Below are positions 19,801 to 24,640 of a stretch of 24,640 bases of DNA, piece by piece. The translations under genes and the position numbers were made by a program. The notes under the pieces are model-generated. The model had not been told where the DNA came from. It was given only the letters and a program-made list of their open reading frames with translations, and ran no database searches. This DNA comes from Mnemiopsis leidyi (Eukaryota > Ctenophora > Tentaculata > Lobata > Bolinopsidae), in the NCBI GenBank assembly GCA_000226015.1, contig JH154538.1, positions 2,351-26,990 of the forward strand. Direction: 5' to 3'. Each line of letters starts with the position of its first letter. The first letter of the stretch is position 1.

Positions 19801-22329
19801 TACGAAATGTTGGTTTGAGTAAAAAAATGGGCTCGTTAGACGACCCTATGAATTTGGCCGAGTGAATCAGGAATTTGGAAAATTCTGAAGGAACTTTATT
19901 ATTTTCAGTTCCTTAACACTCCAAAGAAAGGAGCAGCTAATACACCATCCCTTGAACCCTCGCCCTTCAGCAAGGCTTTGGCTGCCACTGAGAAGAAATA
20001 TGGACCTTTAAAACTTCCATTCGAGGTGATTAGATGTTTGACGTTTAAATGTCAGCTTATTTATCTTAATCGAAAATGGAGTACTTCAGTTTTTGTTCTG
20101 ATGCAGTTTATATGATTTAAACTTAAGATTCAAACAAAGATTCAAAGCTTCTCTGGTCTCAATTCTCTGAAAACCTTGTTTGAACTATTTACAAATAAAA
20201 GTAGCTATCCCGAATTTTTGAATAGAATGTAAAGAATGTGATTTTTAGGACCGAGGGGACGATGAGTGGGAGGAAGACATTCAAGCTCTGATCAGAGAGG
20301 AAGAAGCGGAGAGAAAAAGGAAGATGAGCCTCAATCTTCCCTCCCCTCTTGACTTCGTAAGTTAACGACAATACCTCTATAACTACTATGCACATGTGTC
20401 AATGTACCCTCAATTATCATCACATGTACTTGAGATAGGGACACAGCACCAGCACTATCAATTGTTACAATACGGCAACAATATGAGCCGCCTTATGCGA
20501 TAATGGGCTAGCGAAGCCGCCTAACGCCCCGAGTTTGGTGGTGCTAGCTCCAGGGGTCACTATAATTGATAAGTTGTACGGGAGGGGTTACAAGTGTGTA
20601 GGAAGCTTTAATTCTGTGTACCGGGGCGTCGGCTTTACCTAGCTTCTTCCTGCTTTAGGACGTTCACATAACCCAACTCGCTATTGTTGGGATAACTATA
20701 GTTCTGTGATAAACCATCTGACTCGAATTTATGTATGACCTTGAGATTAGCTAAAAGTTAGGGTGCTAAGGTTATAGTACATGGTCCCCGCACAGGAAAT
20801 TGCTTCAGCTGCTCCTCATAGACGGTCCGTCGTTAATTAGAGATCCGATATATTTTTAGCTCGGCAAGCTAAGTCTCCTGCAAAACATTTCCTTAAGGGA
20901 TATTTGACGGCACGCGCGAACGCCGAATTTGTCTCAGCTAACATAACCCACGCAATTTAGGACCTCAGTACGTTCGCGCCCAAAAATTTTTGGGGCGCGC
21001 GTCGCGTGTTATTACGTGGTACGTAATTGAGCTCTACATTTACAGTGAAGTAATGATTTTAATTAAGTAGAAGTAAAACTTGGAAGTTGGCTTAGATTTC
21101 ATACTCACTGTCAAGGTAGTGAGATTCGGATCCACAGTTTAATGTATGTATTAATAAGCTGAGGAGGATAGATTCCCCTCAAAATCTCATGCTCACACAT
21201 TCCCTAAAGAAAAACTCAATAACAACACTTACACTTGCGTAGAAGATACTTATCTATGGTGATATTTGATCAATATAAAGTCCCAACATTCCAATCTACA
21301 ATATCAGTTACACTCACCCCCTTCAGAAATGCAAGCGAGCGAGATTTAACGATGTCAACCCTGCTGCCAAGTGTCGGGTCAATTTGACGAGTAAACTCGA
21401 GGCGTCCCCCTCTCTCGAAGACATGGAACAATACCTGTTAAACGATGCTTCCCTCGTCAAGATAGAACCTGAGGACTTGGAGTGTATCCTCAACGAGAAA
21501 ACACCTCCGGTAGGTTTCCCTTTTGAGCCTTAAAAGTTTAATAAAGTTTTGAAAATGAAACTTCCCGGGCTCAAAACATGGAATTTTCGAGTGAGTTAAC
21601 CTTTAATTTGGTTTCCATTGCCTTAACGCGTATTTGATCCTTCGTTTCTGTTGAATTGCATGCACCTGGAGTGCGAGTGTCATTTGTTAATCTGATACCA
21701 AGCTGAGACAACCTAGTTAAGGTCATTACTTGAACCTAATTAGGACCATTATCATGTTCACGACTCCAGAACTGTGCTACGCTAGTTAAGTTTTACGGAC
21801 ATTTCTCGTGGCTCTCATCGTTTGTCCACTTCCATGAAATAAGACACAGCATTTGTTCTTGTATACCTTACAGGAACCACCCTAAAACCCAGGAATCAAA
21901 GTTTCATGGCTCTTTAGTCGCATCCGCTTATGTTGGGTCATTCGTGAAACATAATATTCTTAATTCAATTGTGACATAATAAACTTCTAGCTCTAGGATT
22001 CTAGACCTTTTCTCTTGCCACAACTATAGCAAAATAAATCTGCGAATGATGAGATCTTGAAATGATAGAAACTTCGTTTTGCATTTCCTTGTTTCATTTG
22101 CTCAGAAACCACTAATAATCTATAGTTGTACTATTTTCAATGTAACCAGAAACTAAAAATACAACTTTTTCAGTATTACCAGAACCAAGCGTTCGACCTG
22201 GAAGTTCTCCTGAACGCTCCCAGTAAATCTTCCTTTGAGTGGGAGGACATCGTACTGGGTGGCTCTGAGGATCAGAAGTGGATGACTGACGTTGCTAGAG
22301 ATTACGTCAGTAGAGTACTTACGTTCTGA
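7841..22329 (+). CDS. MYB: R1R2R3 MYB transcription factor (18 coding exons, 805 aa)
   Basis: A sequence-specific nuclear transcription factor; animal MYB proteins drive cell-cycle and progenitor gene expression, and B-MYB-type members join the MuvB core. Residues 73-216 form three repeats with conserved Trp: R1 W73/W94/W113, R2 W126/W146/W165, R3 W178/W197/W216. R2 has KQCRERW with the family's conserved Cys (C161); R3 has TDNAIKNHWNS. The middle (about 233-618) is S/T-P-rich and low complexity with a His9 run (482-490). Conserved C-terminal blocks are SPFSKALAATEKKYGPLK (636-653) and WEDIVLGGSEDQKWMT (777-792). The start ATG 7841 has an in-frame TGA one codon upstream. Exons: 7841-7986, 8162-8350, 8470-8625, 8741-8869, 12201-12276, 13052-13102, 14199-14243, 15289-15392, 15598-15695, 15841-15963, 16159-16286, 16648-16908, 17079-17178, 19333-19580, 19909-20025, 20249-20356, 21327-21509, 22174-22329. 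All junctions are GT-AG and phase-consistent. Family certain; small exons 6-8 less so. Confidence 0.93.
8162..8350 (+). CDS. MYB: MYB exon 2 (repeat R1)
   Basis: It encodes a basic leader (AKQTAKSKNLALQRKLAKSK) and most of R1, WSKEEDSLL...GTKNW...PGRTAIDCLHR, ending in AG of an Arg codon before donor GTAACC. The preferred acceptor follows ACCTCTCCCAG (8161). A second in-frame acceptor after GTAAAAG (8122) would add 13 residues starting NGKYRKVDK. R1 has one residue more than usual between its first two tryptophans. Confidence 0.85.
8470..8625 (+). CDS. MYB: MYB exon 3 (end of R1, repeat R2)
   Basis: It completes R1 with WQKVVNPSL and encodes R2: KGPWTKEEDEQVRDLV, YGPKRWSMIA and GRIGKQCRER, with the conserved Cys161. 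It begins and ends by splitting an Arg codon (AG|A in, AG|G out). The donor is GTTTGTG. Confidence 0.95.
8741..8869 (+). CDS. MYB: MYB exon 4 (start of repeat R3)
   Basis: It encodes WHNHLNPEINKNPWSEEEDR through KWAEIAKLLPG, the first two helices of R3. It ends AG|GTTTGTG, splitting the Arg of PGRTDN. A 3.3-kb intron follows. Confidence 0.95.
8876..8995 (+). repeat. Degenerate GTTAGTTTGTC-like simple repeat at start of intron 4
   Basis: Several imperfect copies of (A/T)(T/C)(A/C)GTTTGTCTG-type words follow one another just after the exon 4 donor, for example TTAGTTTGTC, ATCAGTTGGTCTG and ATCAGTTTGTCTG. The register drifts. Probably a decayed minisatellite. Confidence 0.45.
8996..12200 (+). 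other. MYB intron 4, rich in CACGTG and CCAAT motifs
   Basis: Noncoding intron between the two halves of R3. It carries CACGTG at 9486, 9995, 10775 and 11446, and CCAAT/ATTGG at 9511, 9524, 10731 and 10751, among others. These are core sites for bHLH-Zip factors (USF/MYC-type) and NF-Y. The density suggests an intronic regulatory region or remnants of a repeat carrying these words. Frames here (up to 83 codons) show no domain. Confidence 0.5.
12201..12276 (+). CDS. MYB: MYB exon 5 (end of repeat R3)
   Basis: It follows TTTATTTCAG and encodes TDNAIKNHWNSTVKKRLGKE and NVNHM. TDNAIKNHWNS is the recognition-helix signature of R3. It ends in phase 0 at donor GTTAGT. Confidence 0.95.
12277..13051 (+). 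other. MYB intron 5, containing E-box/CCAAT pairs
   Basis: It contains CACGTG directly joined to ATTGG at 12581-12591 and further ATTGG words at 12606, 12713 and 12743. The longest open frame of the window (155 codons, 12607-13074) lies here but has no recognisable domain and overlaps exon 6 in another frame. Confidence 0.45.
13052..13102 (+). CDS. MYB: MYB exon 6 (small, 17 codons)
   Basis: It follows the strong acceptor CACCCAACTTCAG and encodes SGMRSATKKTTPSSYPQ, ending CAG|GTATGT. Phase 0 on both sides fits exon 5 and exon 7. Small size and lack of a conserved motif make this less certain. Confidence 0.65.
13103..14198 (+). other. MYB intron 6
   Basis: No exon recognised. It holds CACGTG at 13363-13368 with ATTGG at 13388-13392. 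Overlapping frames on both strands at 13680-14058 are mutually contradictory and look like chance. Confidence 0.4.
14199..14243 (+). CDS. MYB: MYB exon 7 (micro-exon, 15 codons)
   Basis: It follows CATTCCTTCAG, encodes RVTHDINAMKMRQRQ and ends CAG|GTCAGT. Phase 0 on both sides. A 45-nt phase-0 exon could be skipped without a frame change, so it is a candidate for alternative splicing. Confidence 0.65.
14244..15288 (+). other. MYB intron 7
   Basis: About 1 kb, AT-rich, no exon or repeat recognised apart from a CACGTG at 14564-14569 and a direct repeat of TCCTTGCTT near 14759-14778. Confidence 0.4.
15289..15392 (+). CDS. MYB: MYB exon 8 (His/Gln-rich; all three frames open)
   Basis: It follows GTGTTTCAG and ends CACAG|GTTAAC. 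With exon 7 ending in phase 0 and exon 9 needing two carried bases, the protein reads MELQNQRLHHHHQHN and on to NNKPLHR. The other two frames are also open, one giving a proline-rich peptide (KPETPPPPPTQPTPASQP) that looks more typical of transcription factors. The phase logic from both neighbours favours the His/Gln frame, but transcripts should settle it. Confidence 0.6.
15598..15695 (+). CDS. MYB: MYB exon 9
   Basis: It follows CCCTACCTACAG and encodes SMEGGMTQDLAPGSVSPNTV and GRVSPNMGVLVR, with two Ser-Pro sites (possible CDK targets, by analogy with B-MYB). The other phase-compatible frame hits a stop, so the frame is fixed. It ends in phase 1 at GTAACT. Confidence 0.8.
15841..15963 (+). 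CDS. MYB: MYB exon 10
   Basis: It follows CCCACTTCCCCAG and encodes SREECVPHCRQETVV, then TLSDSGYVESHTPDNAM. The donor GTACGT at 15964 leaves one base; the nearby GTGTAC two bases earlier would break the frame of exon 11. It contains a Thr-Pro-rich stretch. Confidence 0.8.
16159..16286 (+). CDS. MYB: MYB exon 11
   Basis: It follows CCCCCCTGCAG and encodes APFHPVGHSTPVRRYP, ITYLSPINISTDMSHDS and TFFED, ending at GTGAGT in phase 0. Codon use here is clearly exonic (C-ending codons) against AT-rich flanks. Confidence 0.85.
16441..16630 (+). repeat. 19 x 10-bp tandem repeat in MYB intron 11
   Basis: Nineteen units in perfect register, with no indels, of consensus TTAACACATT. Variants begin CTAACA (units 1, 2, 8, 15 and 18) or end ATG/AGT. 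The array stops 15 bases before the acceptor AG of exon 12, separated only by the pyrimidine tract ATCTCCTCTCTCTCC. Each unit contains (C/T)TAAC, a good match to the metazoan branch-point consensus. The adenosine in the last unit lies about 23 nt before the AG, the usual branch distance. Confidence 0.95.
16648..16908 (+). CDS. MYB: MYB exon 12 (Asn/Thr/Ser/Val-rich, His9)
   Basis: It encodes 87 residues: DMAVNVTPGRSVLSHNSS, then a low-complexity region of NTSV/NNTV words (about 440-476), nine consecutive His from a pure (CAT)9 run, and SNSRLDKIK. Phase 0 on both sides. The repeat-built middle is likely disordered and length-variable between individuals. Many NxT/S triplets are incidental in a nuclear protein. 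Confidence 0.88.
16743..16768. repeat. Perfect 26-bp palindrome inside MYB exon 12
   Basis: The left arm TGTTAACAACACT is followed without a spacer by its exact reverse complement. It encodes part of the VNNTSVVNT segment. Further GTTAACA words follow at 16775 onwards, echoing the TTAACAC words of the intronic array just upstream. Confidence 0.9.
17079..17178 (+). CDS. MYB: MYB exon 13
   Basis: It follows ATTTGTGTAG and encodes VSTTKKGDKEDPFGVFNFTS and PSMRRAGEESSSD, ending with one carried base at GTGAGT. An acidic/Ser cluster continues in exon 14. Confidence 0.85.
17179..19332 (+). other. MYB intron 13 (2.15 kb)
   Basis: No exon recognised. It has ATTGG joined to CACGTG at 18182-18192. 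Short frames on the minus strand (17446-17700, 18626-19071) have no domains. The splice acceptor for exon 14 is at 19331-19332 after a long pyrimidine tract. Confidence 0.45.
19333..19580 (+). CDS. MYB: MYB exon 14 (acidic Ser/Glu then S/T-P-rich)
   Basis: It begins EDSSSESESEPEEPHTPK and continues through a Cys-Pro patch (NCPCPPKNTC), Gln-rich and TTPK/LTPK/VSPS/ISPN/YSPS words, ending SPSD|GTGAGT. It has at least six Ser/Thr-Pro sites, resembling the cyclin/CDK-phosphorylated middle of B-MYB. Phase 1 in, phase 0 out. Confidence 0.88.
19909..20025 (+). CDS. MYB: MYB exon 15 (conserved PFxxAL...KYGPLK block)
   Basis: It follows TATTTTCAG and encodes FLNTPKKGAANTPSLEP, then SPFSKALAATEKKYGPLK. 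The PF(K/S)xAL...EKKYGPLK block is conserved in vertebrate A-MYB and B-MYB and helps place this gene in the animal MYB family. Phase 0 on both sides. Confidence 0.92.
20249..20356 (+). CDS. MYB: MYB exon 16 (acidic helix and basic cluster)
   Basis: It encodes DRGDDEWEEDIQALIREEE, then AERKRKMSLNLPSPLDF. It continues the conserved block after KYGPLK, where vertebrate MYBs have an acidic helix. RKRK (679-682) may act as a nuclear localisation signal. Donor GTAAGT, phase 0. Confidence 0.88.
20507..20643. repeat. Imperfect foldback element in MYB intron 16
   Basis: The left arm 20507-20531 (GCTAGCGAAGCCG...ACGCCCCG) pairs with the right arm 20622-20643 (CGGGGCGTCGGCTTTACCTAGC) apart from a four-base insertion and a few mismatches. 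The arms and interior are much more CpG-rich than the intron. A GCGAAGCCG word also occurs near 24291. No target duplication was identified. Confidence 0.6.
20915..21001. repeat. CpG-rich hairpin segment in MYB intron 16
   Basis: CGCGAACG at 20915-20922 is complementary to CGTTCGCG at 20971-20978. Immediately after, CGCGCCCAAAAA (20975-20986) pairs with TTTTTGGGGCGCG (20987-20999) apart from one extra G. Composition resembles the short elements at 1961-3410, but no duplication was found. Confidence 0.5.
21327..21509 (+). CDS. MYB: MYB exon 17 (sumoylation-type motif)
   Basis: It follows CACCCCCTTCAG and encodes KCKRARFNDVNPAAKC, LEASPSLEDMEQYLL and NDASLVKIEPEDLECIL. VKIE (737-740) fits the psi-K-x-E sumoylation consensus, followed by P-E-D. 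Vertebrate c-MYB is sumoylated in its C-terminal regulatory domain, so the site is plausible but untested. Phase 0 on both sides, donor GTAGGT. Confidence 0.88.
22174..22329 (+). CDS. MYB: MYB exon 18 (C-terminal MuvB-docking-type motif, stop)
   Basis: It follows ACTTTTTCAG and encodes AFDLEVLLNAPSKSSFE, WEDIVLGGSEDQKWMT and DVARDYVSRVLTF, then TGA at 22327. The pattern WExxVxGxxEDQxxMTxxARxY matches the C-terminus of vertebrate B-MYB. From memory, the Gln and Met of this motif contact LIN9/LIN52 in the MYB-MuvB complex; both are kept (Q788, M791). The protein stops soon after the motif. Confidence 0.92.
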   Translation, partial: YYQNQAFDLEVLLNAPSKSSFEWEDIVLGGSEDQKWMTDVARDYVSRVLTF

Positions 22330-23705
22330 AGTTTGTCTGTGTGATGACTGACATCGCCATATGACTGAAGATAAATATGGAAGAGAAAGAAAGAAAATGG
22401 CTGGAAAAAGAAAAGATGAGATAAAGAGTTGAACTCTGTGAAGATAGTGGTGCAGATTTGTTATGCTGTGTGCAGATTTGATATGCTGGGATTGTTAGAC
22501 ATTGTTGAAAGATAGTTGGACATTACTGTAAAGAAAGGATAATATGAACATGTATTATACATAAGCAGCAGTAGTTATTAGAATTTCTATCTAAACATTG
22601 CATGACTTCATTGAAGTATAGTATCCTGCGAAAGTATATCGAAATGTCATGGAATGGAAACCAACTCAGAGATGTTCGATGGATGCGTTACAAGGTTTTT
22701 ATCCCAATGCATTTTAACAGGTTTTATTTGATTTTTAAAAACTATTTTAACCTCTTTTAAGTCCATCATGGTTGATGGATTGGTGCAGCAAAGAACAAGT
22801 TAGGTTTGACACGATGATTTACTAGAGAAGATAGCCTAGCCACGTCCACTTTTATAGTATCAGGTTCACGAAAATTATTAGTTTATGTTAGAGCTTGTAA
22901 ATTAGTTTTCTTCTCTGCTTGACCATGACCGAGAAGCATCTACAACATAGAGATGATAATATATTTTTCTAAGAATTGTTGATTTTTGTACTTTTGTAGT
23001 ATTTATACATTATTCAAGTTCACTCACTGACCACCTTGCACTGGATAAACATCTCCATCTTATGACTGTCAAATGAAATTGCAAGATTGCCAAAATGTCA
23101 ATACATGAACCAGTGTAAGGACCATGTAGTGAGCTGTATCATACTTAATCTCTTCGAGAGATACTGTACATTAATATGGATTGCTTTGGTTTTATTAGGG
23201 AATTTGATAGAATCTGCGATGGGATTTGTTTCATAAGGCATTATCTGTGAGAGGCTTTGTAGAAATTTGCATGTAGAAAACCGCTGGCATTTTCAAATCT
23301 GTTTTGGCTCAAATAGTCTTTCTTCTCACTCGGGAAAATGGAATGATTATTAGAAGTAAATGCCAGCAGTTTGCCCTAACTCTTAGTCTTACAATACTGA
23401 CTGCATGAAATATTTATACGATGCAAGAAGGTTCAAGTATTTAAGAAAAACCACGGCTGTCTTTGATTTTCGTCTTTTTGCTTTAAGTTTAATTCTGTCG
23501 TCACTCCGGCGTCTATGAACAATATCCTTACAACCTTTGATAAATAGATATGTACATACAGACAACTTATTGAGAACTTCAACAGCCTCATTTGGCGTTA
23601 TGCCTCTGTACAATTTGAAATGTTAAATCTACCTCTTATGTATTGTGGTTATATAATTTTGCCTTGTACATGATAGGTGAAATAAAATTTGTTTCAATTT
23701 GTTGT
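22330..23705 (+). other. MYB: MYB 3' UTR
   Basis: About 1.37 kb, AT-rich, from the stop codon to just beyond an AATAAA signal. No other strong signal with a GT-rich downstream element was seen earlier, although internal polyadenylation cannot be excluded. A minus-strand frame at 23389-23613 is discussed in the findings. Confidence 0.65.
23681..23686 (+). terminator. MYB: Polyadenylation signal AATAAA for MYB
   Basis: AATAAA is followed within 5-30 bases by a T/G-rich stretch (GTTTCAATTTGTTGTTGTT), the usual downstream element. Cleavage is expected around 23700-23710. Confidence 0.65.
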
Positions 23706-24326
23706 TGTTATAGTTGTACTTGTACGCAGATCAAACGAATCTTCGATATGCTGTCCTCACGAAAACCTAACCTTACGAACAATATGTCGTACAATCCTTT
23801 ATGATGTGATTGTAATCGCTAAGAAGTGCTTATTACAATATTTAAATCAGCTGTCCGTGCACCTTAGCCGAAGTGAACTACATGAAATGAAGGCATAGTG
23901 CATAGGCCGTTTTACTGTATCCAGTATCGATCGCCCTCATTTCCTTGACGTTCAAACGAAACGATAGCAGATAGACGTTTTCTCGGTCAGCTTTGAGCTG
24001 TGATACTAGAGTCAGGTGTAACTCAAACTGCAACTGCAATGCCAATAATCGTTACTTATGCCTCGAGTGACTTGACGCAATTAATACTGATATTTCTGTT
24101 TTGTGGTTAAGTGGAGTTTCTCTGAAACTTTAAGCAGTGGTTTCAACTATTGAACTTGACGTAATCGAACAGTCTCAAGGACAATTAAGATTGACGCCCT
24201 TTTGTGTTTTGGGCGCGTTGCGCGCGCCACCAGAGGCTAGGTTGCAAATGTCAGACGTTGCCTGACCTCGCTGCCGCGAAGTGCGCGACAGCGAAGCCGG
24301 TAATTTAATTTGAAAATGGGCCGCAA
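23706..24326. other. Intergenic DNA; CpG-rich patch at 24195-24300
   Basis: No gene recognised. 23706-24190 is ordinary AT-rich sequence. 24195-24300 turns CpG-rich (GGGCGCGTTGCGCGCGCC, GCTGCCGCGAAGTGCGCG, GCGAAGCCGG), resembling the short repeats elsewhere in the window, but ends could not be defined. Confidence 0.4.
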
Positions 24327-24334
24327 GGCAAAGG

Positions 24335-24438
24335 TTGACGAGATGATATCCGTCTAACGTTCTAACGAAACGTTAGAGGACCTCGCGAGGAGAGCAGAAA
24401 ACTGCGAACCGCGCGCGGGTCGGGTAACACCTCGACAA
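24335..24438 (-). mobile_element. MITE-like element m3, copy 2 (104 bp, 8-bp TSD)
   Basis: An inverted copy of 2359-2452. On the minus strand it reads TTGTCGAGGTGTTACCCGAC...CTCGTCAA. Flanking duplications are GGCAAAGG (24327-24334) and GGCAAAGT (24439-24446), 7 of 8 identical and unrelated to those of copy 1. It is about 10 bp longer than copy 1 because of insertions around the central TCTAACGTTTCGTTAGA hairpin. Confidence 0.75.
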
Positions 24439-24446
24439 GGCAAAGT

Positions 24447-24640
24447 AGCGAGGCCGGTTTTTAGGTCACATCAAAAATTTTTTTGGGGTTAAGTACCGTT
24501 GTATAGCCAGTGATCTCCTGATCACGATGGTATAAATTTTTAAGGAAATGGGTATGCCATAAGTATAAGAATCGAGAAAAACTATTTTGACCGTATAAGG
24601 ATATGAGCCCCTTCTCTTCCTAATATGGTCTGCCTTCGTC
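24447..24640. other. Noncoding right edge with a nested hairpin
   Basis: No gene. A hairpin GTGATC-TCCT-GATCAC (24510-24525) sits inside outer arms TACCGT/ATGGTA (24494-24499, 24527-24532). An AAAAATTTTTTT stretch precedes it. Confidence 0.4.

Noticed and set aside
23689-23898. 69-codon frame after the MYB polyadenylation signal
   Set aside because: No start context, domain or splice support; begins inside the GT-rich downstream element.

Overview
This is eukaryotic, animal nuclear DNA. It is visibly AT-rich with scattered CpG-rich islands, one intron-split gene with GT-AG splice sites, and remnants of non-LTR retrotransposons and short inverted-repeat transposons. The gene structure and repeats fit a non-vertebrate metazoan. 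A cnidarian or another marine invertebrate seems plausible to me, but nothing in the window fixes the phylum.

The only clear host gene lies on the + strand, 7841-22329. It is an R1R2R3 MYB transcription factor (animal MYB/B-MYB type). I rebuilt it from 18 coding exons whose reading phases all join and whose summed length is 2418 nt (805 codons plus stop). Exons 1-5 encode the N-terminus and three MYB repeats. Exons 6-14 encode a long S/T-P-rich, low-complexity middle. Exons 15-18 encode the conserved C-terminal blocks, including an EDQxxM(T) motif of the type that docks B-MYB on the MuvB core. A 3' UTR of about 1.4 kb ends at an AATAAA near 23681.

Layout: 1-794 is a minus-strand non-LTR retrotransposon fragment (PHD-like end, endonuclease N-terminus, linker remnant) running off the left edge. 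1961-3410 is a dense, partly nested cluster of very short (66-94 bp) CpG-rich elements, most bounded by 8-9 bp target duplications and several sharing TTG...CAA-like ends. One family recurs inverted at 24335-24438. 4680-5682 is the 3' end of a second non-LTR element, split by a 698-bp terminal-inverted-repeat transposon with a TA duplication. 5683-7840 is unannotated upstream DNA ending in a CT-rich, CCAAT-containing stretch. 7841-23705 is the MYB gene. 23706-24640 is mostly non-coding with CpG-rich repeats.

The observations I think most deserve a second look are the set of ultra-short elements with 8-9 bp duplications, the 19 x 10-bp intronic array whose unit resembles a splice branch point just upstream of a MYB acceptor, and the TIR element with repeated ATTTACCGGG motifs. 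I found no tRNA, rRNA, CRISPR array or prokaryotic feature. All exon boundaries are read by eye and untested against RNA.
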